The position numbers and the translations under genes were made by a program. Shown piece by piece: positions 8,125 through 16,672 of a stretch of DNA of 64,000 nt. This stretch comes from Acidobacteria bacterium 28-1. Its GTDB lineage: Bacteria > Acidobacteriota > Blastocatellia > Pyrinomonadales > Pyrinomonadaceae. The notes under the pieces are model-generated. The model did not search any database, was not told where the DNA came from, and was given only the letters and a program-made list of their open reading frames with translations. Numbering within the stretch: position 1 is the stretch's first letter; the number at the start of each line of letters is the position of its first letter. Where the stretch lies: positions 60,780 through 124,779 of the forward strand of contig MWYZ01000086.1 of NCBI GenBank assembly GCA_002050365.1. The letters are read 5' to 3'.

Positions 8125-8171
8125 GCCGGCATCCTGCCGGCATTAATTTATCGCCGTCGGTGACAACGGCG
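8125..8171. repeat. two adjacent GC-rich hairpins
   Basis: GCCGGCA-TCC-TGCCGGC (8125-8141) is a 7-bp stem with a 3-nt loop. CGCCGT and ACGGCG (8152-8157, 8166-8171) form a second stem. They lie between two genes on the minus strand and could process or attenuate the shared transcript, or be a REP-like element. There is no T run. Confidence 0.5.
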
Positions 8172-8179
8172 TTCCGAGA

Positions 8180-9220
8180 TTACTCGCCTAACTCACGCGG
8201 CGGGCGCGGAGACTTCGGAGGCAATTCTTTTTTCTCGCCTGAATCAAAGAAAACTTCTTTGATTGCGCCGACGCTCGACAATAAAGTCGAAGTTTCCATC
8301 GGCATAAAGATAACTTTCGAGTTTTGCGTTTTTGTCATATCGCGCAGCGATTCGATATAGCGCGACGTAATCAGATATTGCGTCGTCTGTTCAGGGTTGC
8401 CGATTGACTGGGCGATTTGGGCGATTGCCTGCGCGTCTGCCGATGCCGCTTTTAATCTCGCCTGCGCCGCGCCGTCGGCTGATAAAATCGCCGATTCCTT
8501 TTCGCCTTCCGAGCGCGTAATCGCCGCTTGTTTTTCACCTTCGGCGCGGGTGATGGCGGCTTGCTTGTCGCCTTCGGCTTGCAGAATCAGGGCGCGTCGG
8601 TTGCGTTCCGCCGTCATTTGTTTTTCCATCACGACACGCACGTCTTCCGGCGGCGTGATGTTTTTTACGTCCACGCGGGTAACTTTTACGCCCCATTTAT
8701 CGGTCGCTTCGTCGAGAATCAAACGCAGTTTCGAGTTAATCTGGTCGCGGGATGAAAGCGTGTGGTCTAAATCCATCTCGCCCATCACCGAACGCATTCC
8801 GGTAATCGTCAACTGAACGAGACTGCCGACCAAATCATTTATTTCATAGACGCTTTTTATCGGGTCGGTAATCATCCAATAAACTACCGAATCAACATTT
8901 ATCGTTACATTATCGCGCGTGATAACGGGCTGCGGCGGCAAATCAATAAATTGCTCGCGCAAATCAATCGAGGTCGTTCCCGGTCGCACGTTCGTCCAGT
9001 AAACCGCTCGCGGCGATTCAAAAAACGGCACGATGATATTCAAACCGCTGGCGGCAACACGATGAAAACGCCCCAATCGTTCAATCAGCAAAACACTCGA
9101 CTGCGGCACAATTTTTATCGTCTTCCAGGCGACGACCAACAGTGCGATGCCGAGAAACAGCAAGAAAAGAAAACTCAAGCCGAAAAATTCGAGTTGAAAC
9201 AGCAGGATTTGTGCAAACAT
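8180..9220 (-). CDS. SPFH/Band-7 domain protein (stomatin/paraslipin, QmcA-like)
   Basis: 346 residues. An N-terminal membrane segment (residues ~10-32) is followed by the Band-7 domain (IVPQSSVLLIERLGRFHRVAASGLN through TRVDVKNITPP). A long Ala/Glu helix holds tandem EGEKQAAITR-type repeats, and a C-terminal segment has YIESLRDMTK. Such proteins oligomerise into membrane microdomain cages and influence membrane proteases. No NfeD partner is visible next to it. A basic, Pro-rich tail (KSPRPPRELGE) closes the protein. Confidence 0.92.
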   Translation of the reverse strand: MFAQILLFQLEFFGLSFLFLLFLGIALLVVAWKTIKIVPQSSVLLIERLGRFHRVAASGLNIIVPFFESPRAVYWTNVRPGTTSIDLREQFIDLPPQPVITRDNVTINVDSVVYWMITDPIKSVYEINDLVGSLVQLTITGMRSVMGEMDLDHTLSSRDQINSKLRLILDEATDKWGVKVTRVDVKNITPPEDVRVVMEKQMTAERNRRALILQAEGDKQAAITRAEGEKQAAITRSEGEKESAILSADGAAQARLKAASADAQAIAQIAQSIGNPEQTTQYLITSRYIESLRDMTKTQNSKVIFMPMETSTLLSSVGAIKEVFFDSGEKKELPPKSPRPPRELGE

Positions 9221-9270
9221 TCTTTGACCTCCGATATTGTGTAATTCATCATAGACGATTTTTCTGTAAT

Positions 9271-9336
9271 TGTTAATCGGTGATGGTTAATGGATAATTA
9301 ACAACTGACAACTGACGACTGGCGACTGACAACTGC
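9271..9336. repeat. heptamer array of the CAACTGA type
   Basis: Consecutive seven-base units CAACTGA, CAACTGA, CGACTGG, CGACTGA, CAACTG (9302-9335) are preceded by a looser GGTTAATGGATAATTA stretch. The array sits directly before the ilvA start codon (9339), leaving no recognisable ribosome-binding site there. Unlike most loci here, no facing arm is seen. Confidence 0.7.
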
Positions 9337-9338
9337 TT

Positions 9339-10571
9339 ATGACCGTTAAACTTTCTGACATCCAAGACGCCCGAAACATTTTGCAGGGAATTATTATTCC
9401 GACACCAATTATATCGGACGAAAAATTAACCAAAGAAATCGGCGCAAATTGTTACTTAAAAGCCGAATGTCTGCAGCGCGGCGGTTCGTTCAAACTGCGC
9501 GGCGCGTATAACAAAATCTCGCGGCTATCGGCGGATGAAAAACGGCGCGGCGTGATTGCGGCATCGGCGGGAAATCACGCGCAAGGTGTGGCACTCGCCG
9601 CGCGGCTGCAAAATACGCGAGCGATTATCGTTTTGCCTGAAAACGCGCCGCTCACGAAAATCGTCGCCACCAAAGCGCAAGGCGCGGAAGTTATTTTGAA
9701 AGGCGCAAGTTTTGACGAAGCCTTTGCCTATTCAAAAGAGTTAGAGGAAAAACATAATTATACCTACGTTCACGCTTTCGACGACGACCTTGTTATCGCC
9801 GGGCAGGGAACAATTGGTTGGGAGATTGTCGAAGATTTGCCTGCCGCAACAGTTGTAGTTGTTCCGATTGGCGGCGGCGGAATTATTTCCGGCATCGCGC
9901 TCGCCGTTAAAAATCTTCTGCCGAATGTTCGCGTCATCGGCGTGCAAGCGGAAAACATCGCGCCGGTGAATCAGTCTTTGAAAGCGGGAAAACCGGTCGA
10001 AATTTCGCCATCACCGACTATCGCCGACGGCATCGCCGTCAAACGACCGGGCGAGAAAACCTTGAAAATTATCGCAGAGTATGTTGATGAAGTCGTCGAG
10101 GTTTCGGAAGAGGAAATCGCTCGCGGAATTTTTCACTGCGTTCAAAACAGTCGTCTGGTTGTCGAAGGCGCAGGCGCGGCGGGCGTGGCGGCTCTACTCG
10201 CCAAAAAAATTAAATTGAAACCCGATGATACGGTCTGCACGGTTTTGTGCGGCGGCAATATTGACGCAAACCTTTTAGCCAGAATTCTCGAACAAGTTCT
10301 CGTGCGGCAAGGTCGTTATATGATGCTCAAACTTCTCGTGCTTGACCGCCCGGGAACGCTCGCGTCGCTGCTCAATCAAGTCGCCGAATCAGGCGCAAAC
10401 GTCATCGAAGTTTTTCATCGGCGGGCGATGTGGCTTGCGCCGCTCGGTCGGGTCGGAATCGAGATGCTATTGGAAGTCCGCGACGAACAGCACGGACGCG
10501 AAGTTTTTCGACATCTCGAAACCGTCGGCTATCACGTCGAGCGCGAAGGCGTGGGCGATTGGGAAGAGTAG
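9339..10571 (+). CDS. ilvA: threonine ammonia-lyase (biosynthetic type with ACT domain)
   Basis: 410 residues. It is a PLP enzyme that deaminates threonine to 2-oxobutanoate, the first step toward isoleucine. The PLP lysine is Lys52 in GGSFKLRGAYNKI; the phosphate-binding loop is VVPIGGGGIISG. One C-terminal ACT domain (residues ~330-405, starting YMMLKLLVLDRPGTLASLL) makes it the short TdcB/IlvA2 form with a single regulatory domain. It stands alone on the plus strand between minus-strand genes. Confidence 0.94.
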   Translation: MTVKLSDIQDARNILQGIIIPTPIISDEKLTKEIGANCYLKAECLQRGGSFKLRGAYNKISRLSADEKRRGVIAASAGNHAQGVALAARLQNTRAIIVLPENAPLTKIVATKAQGAEVILKGASFDEAFAYSKELEEKHNYTYVHAFDDDLVIAGQGTIGWEIVEDLPAATVVVVPIGGGGIISGIALAVKNLLPNVRVIGVQAENIAPVNQSLKAGKPVEISPSPTIADGIAVKRPGEKTLKIIAEYVDEVVEVSEEEIARGIFHCVQNSRLVVEGAGAAGVAALLAKKIKLKPDDTVCTVLCGGNIDANLLARILEQVLVRQGRYMMLKLLVLDRPGTLASLLNQVAESGANVIEVFHRRAMWLAPLGRVGIEMLLEVRDEQHGREVFRHLETVGYHVEREGVGDWEE

Positions 10572-10612
10572 AATGTTGTCAGTCAACAAAAACAGGCGGT
10601 TCGTTAGATAAA

Positions 10613-10849
10613 TTACATATCGTTTGATTCGGTTGATTGTAAATTGCTGCTAATAATTTTACTGATAATACTCTCTTCATCCTCGACACTATTTGCCCAG
10701 TCCTGCTCCCGCAACGCTTTAACAATGGCGTTATACTGCGCTCTGGTGATTTGACAGGGCGGTTTATTAAAAACTTTTGCGATATATTTCACAGAATTTT
10801 CATCTCTTTCAATACCGATATAAGCTTTCTTATTGCTGTTGTCTGCCAT
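10613..10849 (-). CDS. small hypothetical protein
   Basis: 78 residues, not recognised. It is a soluble, charged protein with a helical core (TRAQYNAIVKALREQDW) and an acidic Ser-rich tail. A good ribosome-binding site (AAGGTGA, 10 bases before ATG 10849) supports real translation. It lies tail-to-tail with ilvA, 41 bp apart. Confidence 0.55.
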   Translation of the reverse strand: MADNSNKKAYIGIERDENSVKYIAKVFNKPPCQITRAQYNAIVKALREQDWANSVEDEESIISKIISSNLQSTESNDM

Positions 10850-10965
10850 ATCTGATTTTCACCTTGTCGCGCTCTTTTTAATTCAAAGCAAAGTAGCATT
10901 TAAAGAATGAATTTGTAAATGAATTTTGAGTAAAATAAAAAAGCCGGCTTTTGTCTTTAAAAGCG

Positions 10966-11187
10966 ATGGACGAAAAAAGCAAAAATTATTTATCCAGAGC
11001 GTGGAGGATTTTAAATGGCGTCCTCGCCGTAATTTTTGCGTATCTGATTGTTGATGCGTGGATTCAAGTATTTTATTTCAAAAACGCGGAAAAGCATTAC
11101 TACTATATCGCCACGCTGTTTATTATCCCGCTTTTCACTTGCCTGATAGTCGTGTTCGGTTGGGATTTGGACAATCGAAAAGGTTAG
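10966..11187 (+). CDS. small membrane protein, two spans
   Basis: 73 residues from ATG 10966. Two hydrophobic helices (ILNGVLAVIFAYLIVDAWIQVF and YYIATLFIIPLFTCLIVVFGW) are joined by a short charged loop, with polar ends. Not recognised. A self-complementary AAAAGCCGGCTTTT (10938-10952) lies just upstream and could act as terminator or operator. No clear ribosome site is visible. Confidence 0.5.
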   Translation: MDEKSKNYLSRAWRILNGVLAVIFAYLIVDAWIQVFYFKNAEKHYYYIATLFIIPLFTCLIVVFGWDLDNRKG

Positions 11188-11205
11188 CGGACAAATGCCG
11201 TTTGA

Positions 11206-11454
11206 TTATGCAAAAACCGCGACTGGAACAGGACGTTCGACGGCAATATCAGTGCGGTTTCGTTTAATGCGTTCGATTTCGCGCAGAGTTCGTGCGGTCA
11301 AATAGCTTTCGCCGCAATGCGGACAAGATACGACAGGCACGTTTTCGATAATCAATAAACTTTCTGCCTTGCCGTAACTTTTCGTAACGTGAATTGTTCT
11401 CGCGCCGCCTTTACCGCAGACATCGCAAATCGTTTCTTCAATTTTCGTATTCAT
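11206..11454 (-). CDS. YgiT-type zinc-finger protein (MqsA-like antitoxin N-domain), orphan
   Basis: 82 residues from ATG 11454 (a TTG at 11463 is the alternative). It has two zinc-knuckle pairs, CDVC and CPHC, with the VPVVSCPHCGESYLTARTLREIERI pattern typical of YgiT-type proteins. These usually pair with a DUF4258 or MqsR-like toxin encoded next door. No partner is adjacent here, but a DUF4258 protein is encoded at 23733. It is downstream of and on the same strand as the methyltransferase-ATPase-HNH operon, 68 bp away, so it may be the last gene of that transcript. Confidence 0.75.
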   Translation of the reverse strand: MNTKIEETICDVCGKGGARTIHVTKSYGKAESLLIIENVPVVSCPHCGESYLTARTLREIERIKRNRTDIAVERPVPVAVFA

Positions 11455-11521
11455 AATGTTCAAAATAAACCATAATGATTACAAGTTTGTCAGTTAAGCT
11501 CAATTTTATACCAACTGCTAA

Positions 11522-12091
11522 TTATAGACCTAACCTTTTCATTTCGGCAGCAATAAATGGGGCTTTTTCTTCCAATTTTGAGATGTCATTTTGGAAATTG
11601 TTAAACCAAGCCTCTCTTGCGTCTCTGTAATCTGTGTCGTCTAACTTGAGTCGTTCAATAGTTTTCCAAACGGCACTTTTCTTTTCATTATCAAGTAGTG
11701 AGTTAGGCTTAATTCCAAATGTCGTGAAATCTAGTTCAAACCAATTTTCACCGATTGCGAAAGGATCAAGAACATCTTTATGCTTTCCTTTACGAGTGTT
11801 TATTCGCCAACGGGCTAAACGAAAATTTTTCCATTCATAAGCCTGACTAGCATCTTCATCTCTAGATATATAATGGTCAATAGTCGGTTGGTCAGGTTTT
11901 ATCCAAAGTGATGAATAAGCGCAGATGCTTTTGTAAGCCGTTGCCATATCTGAAATTGCTCTGCGCCAATATTCTTTATTATTCCATTGCTTACCTCTTG
12001 GACGAGGAACTTTGCTGAGAAAATCTAGTCCGGGCTTTTTTACTTTTGAAACAAAGTCTGCTGGTTCAGATTGTAGTTTTACTTTAATCAA
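11522..12091 (-). CDS. HNH-type nuclease, PtuB-like, third gene of a defence-like operon
   Basis: 189 residues. The core TIDHYISRDE (Asp72-His73) followed by YEWKNFRLARWRIN (Asn89, Asn98) and a basic RKGKH fits the HNH nuclease pattern of PtuB (Septu) and retron-associated HNH effectors. Those relatives have two zinc Cys pairs flanking the motif; here the first reads CAYSS and the second ARWRIN, so the zinc site is lost or rebuilt. Its start overlaps the stop of the ATPase gene by 4 bp (ATGA), indicating translational coupling. It probably supplies DNA or RNA cleavage for the system. The fold assignment is inferred from motif spacing. Confidence 0.65.
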   Translation of the reverse strand: MIKVKLQSEPADFVSKVKKPGLDFLSKVPRPRGKQWNNKEYWRRAISDMATAYKSICAYSSLWIKPDQPTIDHYISRDEDASQAYEWKNFRLARWRINTRKGKHKDVLDPFAIGENWFELDFTTFGIKPNSLLDNEKKSAVWKTIERLKLDDTDYRDAREAWFNNFQNDISKLEEKAPFIAAEMKRLGL

Positions 12092-14013
12092 AGTTCTACT
12101 CCGTGTTTAGTAGCAAAAGCAATCCAACGAGGAATGAAAGTATCGAGGTCAGACAAATATTTAAATAAGTCTGCGGAAACCTCCTTTATCTTTTCTTTGT
12201 TAGGATTTTCCTGTCGCTGTAACTTTAAGGCTTTTTCGATTGCTTGTTCAGCTTCAAGCATAGTTTGGTCTTGTTCCAATTCATAAATATCTGACATCAG
12301 CCACGAACCAACTCTGCCATAATTGACGTAATCAACTTCTTGAATTTTAGCTTCTTTTCCAAATAAATCTGTATCAACTAAATCTATATGAAATAGCTTG
12401 TCGGCTTCATAATCAAAATATGGTGCGGCAGAACCTGTAACCAAAGGTGAGTGCGTAGCAATAATTAGCTGTAAGGATAATTCCTTTGAAAGGTCTTCTC
12501 CAACTAATAAAAGCGCAGGCAAAATGCTTCTTTGCCATTGCGGGTGAAGATGTGATTCAATTTCGTCAATTAAAATCACTATTTTGCGCTCTGGCTCTTT
12601 TTTAATATTTTCCGAATTGATTTGATGTTCTTGCCAAGCCCAACCTAATAAATATGCGAGCGTAATTATTCTCTGAACTCCAGCCGATGCGTGAACGATT
12701 GGAATTGTGCCGTATGGATGTTCGATAGTCGGAATCAAACGGCTATCTCCAGCAATTCGCATTGGATTGCCCGGTTTTAGTTTTCCCAAATCTCCGACAC
12801 TAGGTGGTGAAAGTCTTTCGAGAACAGTTTTCAATCTGTTGAAAGCGGCTTGGTCTGGACTAAACTGCCAAGTTACCCAATCGTGTATTAAACCATTGAT
12901 AAGTGATTGTTTTCTGCCACTAACTTCTTCGTCATAACCATTTTTTATCTGCTCCTTTGTAAAAACCAAAGTATCAGGCGTTGAATTTTGGTTAAAGCTA
13001 GAATTACTTTCACGTCTCGCTGGATCGAAAATGGCGAAAGAACCGTCCACACGAACATATATAGATAATCCGGGCAAAACAGGTCTTTTCTGTTCTAATT
13101 TCCATTTGTCTTCGCCAAATGATTTTCTATCGTACCTAGCTGTCAGATTTTGATTGGTTTTAGATTTTCCAGCAACCTTAAATGAGATTGTGGGTTCTTC
13201 TGCCCAATCTCGCGGATAAGCCGGAACTCCTGCCCAGTTTCCCGTTAATGCCCACCAAGCGCAATCCAAAATAAATGACTTACCTAGCCCATTATCACCG
13301 GCAAGCATATTTAATCTTTCGGCAGGCTCAAACACAAGTTCTCTAGCGGGACCAACTCCGTTAATTTTTAAATATTCTAAAACTCCGCTTTCTTCCGGTT
13401 CATTTTCAGGCGTTCCAGTAATCACTTTTAACTTGCTCCAAGTTATTTTTTCATCGCTTAGCAAAGAAGCGAGGTTTTTAGGAACGGATAAATCAAAGAG
13501 TTTTTTGTCTTCCTCAGTTAACTTAAATTCTTCTGAGAAAATCTCAACAATATTCTCAGTAGTCGCGGTTGATTTGAATTTTCGTTCTCGATATAGCCAA
13601 ACCGCAAGATAAAATGCAGGAATTTTTCTTTTTTCTTTTTTAAGATAATCATTTAAAATTCCTACATAATTTTCTTTCCAACCCCAAAGACTTGTTTTTC
13701 TTTCGTGGATAAATGGTTTTGCTAAATCTCCTCTCGTTCTAAAACTTTGTAGGCTGGAACTAGCATAATCAGAATTCAGCCAACGCTCTTTCGGTCTTGA
13801 AGATATAAAAACTTGATAAAACTTCTCCGATTTTTCAGAAGGCTTAAAATATTTTCTGAGGAATTCCGTTTCCAAATTATTAATTGAAAAAGAAGTCATT
13901 TTTCCTACGGGCAAATTATTGACTTTACAAACAAGAAAAGTCATTCCAAAAAACGGATGTATGTTTTTTAGTCTCTTTAGTGATTCCTCTATTACTTCCA
14001 ATGTCAGAAACAT
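12088..14013 (-). CDS. AAA/ABC-type ATPase (OLD/PtuA-like) with unrecognised N-terminal domain
   Basis: 641 residues. The C-terminal two thirds is an SMC-like ATPase: Walker A GDNGLGKS (239-246), signature-like HASAGVQRI (441-449), Walker B IVILIDEIESHLHP (478-491) and a switch motif IIATHSPL (517-524). Together these resemble PtuA, RloC-like and OLD-type defence ATPases. Residues 1-215 form a separate domain I do not recognise; it may sense or bind DNA. The start lies two bases after the methyltransferase stop, and its end overlaps the HNH gene. ATP-driven control of the HNH nuclease is the likely role, by analogy with Septu. Confidence 0.85.
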   Translation of the reverse strand: MFLTLEVIEESLKRLKNIHPFFGMTFLVCKVNNLPVGKMTSFSINNLETEFLRKYFKPSEKSEKFYQVFISSRPKERWLNSDYASSSLQSFRTRGDLAKPFIHERKTSLWGWKENYVGILNDYLKKEKRKIPAFYLAVWLYRERKFKSTATTENIVEIFSEEFKLTEEDKKLFDLSVPKNLASLLSDEKITWSKLKVITGTPENEPEESGVLEYLKINGVGPARELVFEPAERLNMLAGDNGLGKSFILDCAWWALTGNWAGVPAYPRDWAEEPTISFKVAGKSKTNQNLTARYDRKSFGEDKWKLEQKRPVLPGLSIYVRVDGSFAIFDPARRESNSSFNQNSTPDTLVFTKEQIKNGYDEEVSGRKQSLINGLIHDWVTWQFSPDQAAFNRLKTVLERLSPPSVGDLGKLKPGNPMRIAGDSRLIPTIEHPYGTIPIVHASAGVQRIITLAYLLGWAWQEHQINSENIKKEPERKIVILIDEIESHLHPQWQRSILPALLLVGEDLSKELSLQLIIATHSPLVTGSAAPYFDYEADKLFHIDLVDTDLFGKEAKIQEVDYVNYGRVGSWLMSDIYELEQDQTMLEAEQAIEKALKLQRQENPNKEKIKEVSADLFKYLSDLDTFIPRWIAFATKHGVEL

Positions 14014-14015
14014 AT

Positions 14016-14921
14016 TTATTGATTGGCAATACTAATTTTGCTTAAGTCTCTCACCACATATTCGCAAAATTCTCTACTCAAATCTATTCCAACGGCAGAA
14101 TGACCAGATTCAACCGCCACTCTTAGTGTAGTTCCACTTCCCGCAAAAGGGTCTAAAACTTTTCCACCTCCGATACAGCCAATTTGAAGACATCTATTTA
14201 CTAATTCATCAGGATAAGGGGCAGTATCAAGTCCGCTTGATTTCGGGCGTGCAGGAATAGTCCACACGTCATCATCAAATTTCTTTTCTGAAAGCGGTTT
14301 CTGATTAAAATAATATTGTCTGCCTTTGGAGAACATAAAAACATGTTCATAGCTGCGTTTCGGTCTGTCTTTAACTTTTTCAGGTAGCGGATGCTTTCTA
14401 TGCCAGATAATGTTACTTCGCAAAACCCATTTACGTTTTGTCATTTCAATAGCGACGCGCCAAGGAATACCAATCATTGATTTACGCTGAATTCCTATGT
14501 CTAGTCCGCCGCTCTTATCAACTGCTCTCAAACCGAAACGTCTTTTACTGCTTTTTGAGTCGGCATATTTCGGCTGTCCCTTGCCGGAGTAATATGTATC
14601 ACTTAAATTAAGAAATAAAAGTCCCTTTGGTGTTAAGACACGATAAACTTCATCCATGACCGATGAAATAGCTTCAACGTATTCGTTTACGGTTTCTTCT
14701 AATCCTATTTGATTATCAACACCGTAATGGCGCAGCCAAAAATATGGAGGCGAGGTCACGACGCAATCGAATGTATTATCAGCAAACTGTAAGATTGCGT
14801 TACGCGAATCTCCGTTAATAACTTGCCAATTTACTTCCGGGGTGACATTACCTCGCCAACAATTTTCACTAACCAAAAAATCATTGATTGGGTCATACAG
14901 TAATTTCTGCACAGGCTTCAT
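14016..14921 (-). CDS. DNA methyltransferase (SPPY type, N4-cytosine or N6-adenine)
   Basis: 301 residues. Catalytic motif IV TSPPYFWLR (Ser57-Tyr60) lies near the N-terminus, and the AdoMet motif I DPFAGSGTT (257-265) lies near the C-terminus, the beta-class order. The variable region between them (residues ~90-230) includes the target-recognition part. It is the first gene of a three-gene operon with an AAA ATPase and an HNH nuclease. This suggests that it marks self DNA, so the downstream genes act as an unusual restriction arm. The upstream intergenic region (14922-15075) is AT-rich and should hold the promoter. Confidence 0.93.
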   Translation of the reverse strand: MKPVQKLLYDPINDFLVSENCWRGNVTPEVNWQVINGDSRNAILQFADNTFDCVVTSPPYFWLRHYGVDNQIGLEETVNEYVEAISSVMDEVYRVLTPKGLLFLNLSDTYYSGKGQPKYADSKSSKRRFGLRAVDKSGGLDIGIQRKSMIGIPWRVAIEMTKRKWVLRSNIIWHRKHPLPEKVKDRPKRSYEHVFMFSKGRQYYFNQKPLSEKKFDDDVWTIPARPKSSGLDTAPYPDELVNRCLQIGCIGGGKVLDPFAGSGTTLRVAVESGHSAVGIDLSREFCEYVVRDLSKISIANQ

Positions 14922-15075
14922 TTTTAGTTAAAAAGTTGAAAGCATATAAAAATCGTAAGTAGCTAATCTAACATTAGTAAATAAAGGAAACAAGAAAAGG
15001 ATAGGTCGAGGTCAATGAATTATTGAGGTTGAGCTAATAACCGTAACGTGAGGAAGAAATTATGTATAAATATGA

Positions 15076-16458
15076 TTATTTTTTCACCAAATCTTCCGTG
15101 TAAAGCTCTCGATAAACGCGGTAATTGTTCATCACTTTGAAAACGTAATTTTTCGTTTCGGCAAAACCGACTTCCGCCGAAAAGATGCCCGCGTCTTTCG
15201 GGTTGCTTCGGTTGAGCCATCTAGCTGCATTGTCTTCGCCGCCGTTATAGGAAGCGGCAATTGCTTCATACATTCCGCCGAATTGATTTTTCAAATCGGA
15301 AATGTAAACGCTTCCGATGGCGATGTTGACCGACGGTTGATATAAATCGTCGGCTTGCATATTGGGAAAACCCGCCTGCTTGTTATATTTTAGAGCCGTG
15401 TCATAAACGAGCTGAAGAAGTCCGCGAGCGGCAGCGGGCGATTTGGCGTTGGCGCGGAAACTGCTTTCCTGTTTCATAATCGCCAGGACAAATCGCGGGT
15501 CAATGTTTTTCGCTTTTGCATATCTTAAAAGTTCAGCGCGGTAAAGTATTGGATAATCGCTCGTCAGATTCAACGAAACGCTTGCCGTGCGCGTGATTTT
15601 ATTCGGGCTTAATTTGCTTAAACGTTCGCTTGCCAAACCGCTGTAATAAGAATTAAAGCTGTTTGGAATCGCTGAATAAATTGTAATTGCCTCCGCTTTG
15701 CGATTGAGTTTTTCGAGCGCGAAGGCTTTCAAATAATTAACTTCGTCGAGCGATGTCATCGAACTGCGAAAGTTATTTAACGAGAGAAGCGTGTCGGCTG
15801 ATTCAACCGCTTTTTGCCAATTCTGCCGACTGATTTCCATACGCAGACGCGCTTGCAGAGCGTTGGTTTCCGTCGGCAGACCGGAAAATTTCGCCCGCGC
15901 TTTATCAACCCAAAGGTTAGCTTCATCAAATTTTTTCGCTTCCCGAAGCGCGTCAATGATATTAAGATACGAAGTTTCGACGCGCTCGCCGGTCGGATAC
16001 ATCGTCGTATAAAGCTGATAAGCGTTCGCCGCTTCCGAATTTTTGCCCAGACGCACAAGGCACGCGCCTTTAAAAGCTAAACTCTCGCGTCCTTCTTTGG
16101 TGTTAGCGTAATCGCGCACGACTCGGTCAAAGAAAACAATCGCCTGCGCGTAACTGCGTTCCCACATATACGAACGCCCGGTTCCCATCAACGCTTTCGG
16201 CACACTCGCATCAATCGGATAATTATCAAAAATCTTTTGCCAATGCTCGCGGGCTTGCGGAAATTGGCGATTGGTCGAATAAACATCGGCGCGAAATGCG
16301 TGTTCCGAAGCGGTCAAAGTTTGAAGTCTTCCGCTTGCGTCGCGGCTCAGACGGTCTTTTGAAGCAACCTGCGCGAGCGCCGCGTCCGATTGGGTTTGAG
16401 CGAAAAGATTAATTGTTGCGAAAATTAAAAGGGCGGTGACGGCAATAAATTTTTTCAT
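15076..16458 (-). CDS. soluble lytic murein transglycosylase (Slt-like) with TPR region
   Basis: 460 residues with a signal peptide (MKKFIAVTALLIFATINLFAQ). Residues ~40-285 are helical TPR-like repeats forming the superhelical ring. Residues ~315-450 are the lysozyme-like catalytic domain, with Glu331 in MKQESSFRANAKSPAAARGLLQL and the ASYNGGEDNAARWL motif. It cleaves peptidoglycan to 1,6-anhydro muropeptides in the periplasm. Together with mltG it is the second lytic transglycosylase in the window. It is monocistronic by context. Confidence 0.93.
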   Translation of the reverse strand: MKKFIAVTALLIFATINLFAQTQSDAALAQVASKDRLSRDASGRLQTLTASEHAFRADVYSTNRQFPQAREHWQKIFDNYPIDASVPKALMGTGRSYMWERSYAQAIVFFDRVVRDYANTKEGRESLAFKGACLVRLGKNSEAANAYQLYTTMYPTGERVETSYLNIIDALREAKKFDEANLWVDKARAKFSGLPTETNALQARLRMEISRQNWQKAVESADTLLSLNNFRSSMTSLDEVNYLKAFALEKLNRKAEAITIYSAIPNSFNSYYSGLASERLSKLSPNKITRTASVSLNLTSDYPILYRAELLRYAKAKNIDPRFVLAIMKQESSFRANAKSPAAARGLLQLVYDTALKYNKQAGFPNMQADDLYQPSVNIAIGSVYISDLKNQFGGMYEAIAASYNGGEDNAARWLNRSNPKDAGIFSAEVGFAETKNYVFKVMNNYRVYRELYTEDLVKK

Positions 16459-16542
16459 GATCTTGGATGGTTTGGGAGAAAGATTTGCCGGATTAGCTTA
16501 ACCGATTTTTAGACGTGAGAAAAATCAGAAGAGTTGTTTGCT

Positions 16543-16571
16543 GGAAAATGGAAAACGGCAAATGGAAAATA
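16543..16571. repeat. heptamer array (AAATGGA type), left of selenoprotein gene
   Basis: Units AAATGGA, AAACGGC, AAATGGA, AAATAG follow at period seven. A pyrimidine counterpart in the opposite orientation lies at 17011-17048, so the pair brackets the selenoprotein gene. Confidence 0.55.
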
Positions 16572-16672
16572 GTAGTTCGGAGGTTTCAAGTGATGTTTGC
16601 CAATAATGAATTTTCGGGTATGCTGTAACTGTAAAGCGGCAAGTTAAGTCCATAGACATCGGAGGAATTTTT

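Noticed and set aside
9271..9336. Heptamer arrays considered as a CRISPR array
   Set aside because: Units are seven bases with no spacers and no cas genes nearby.
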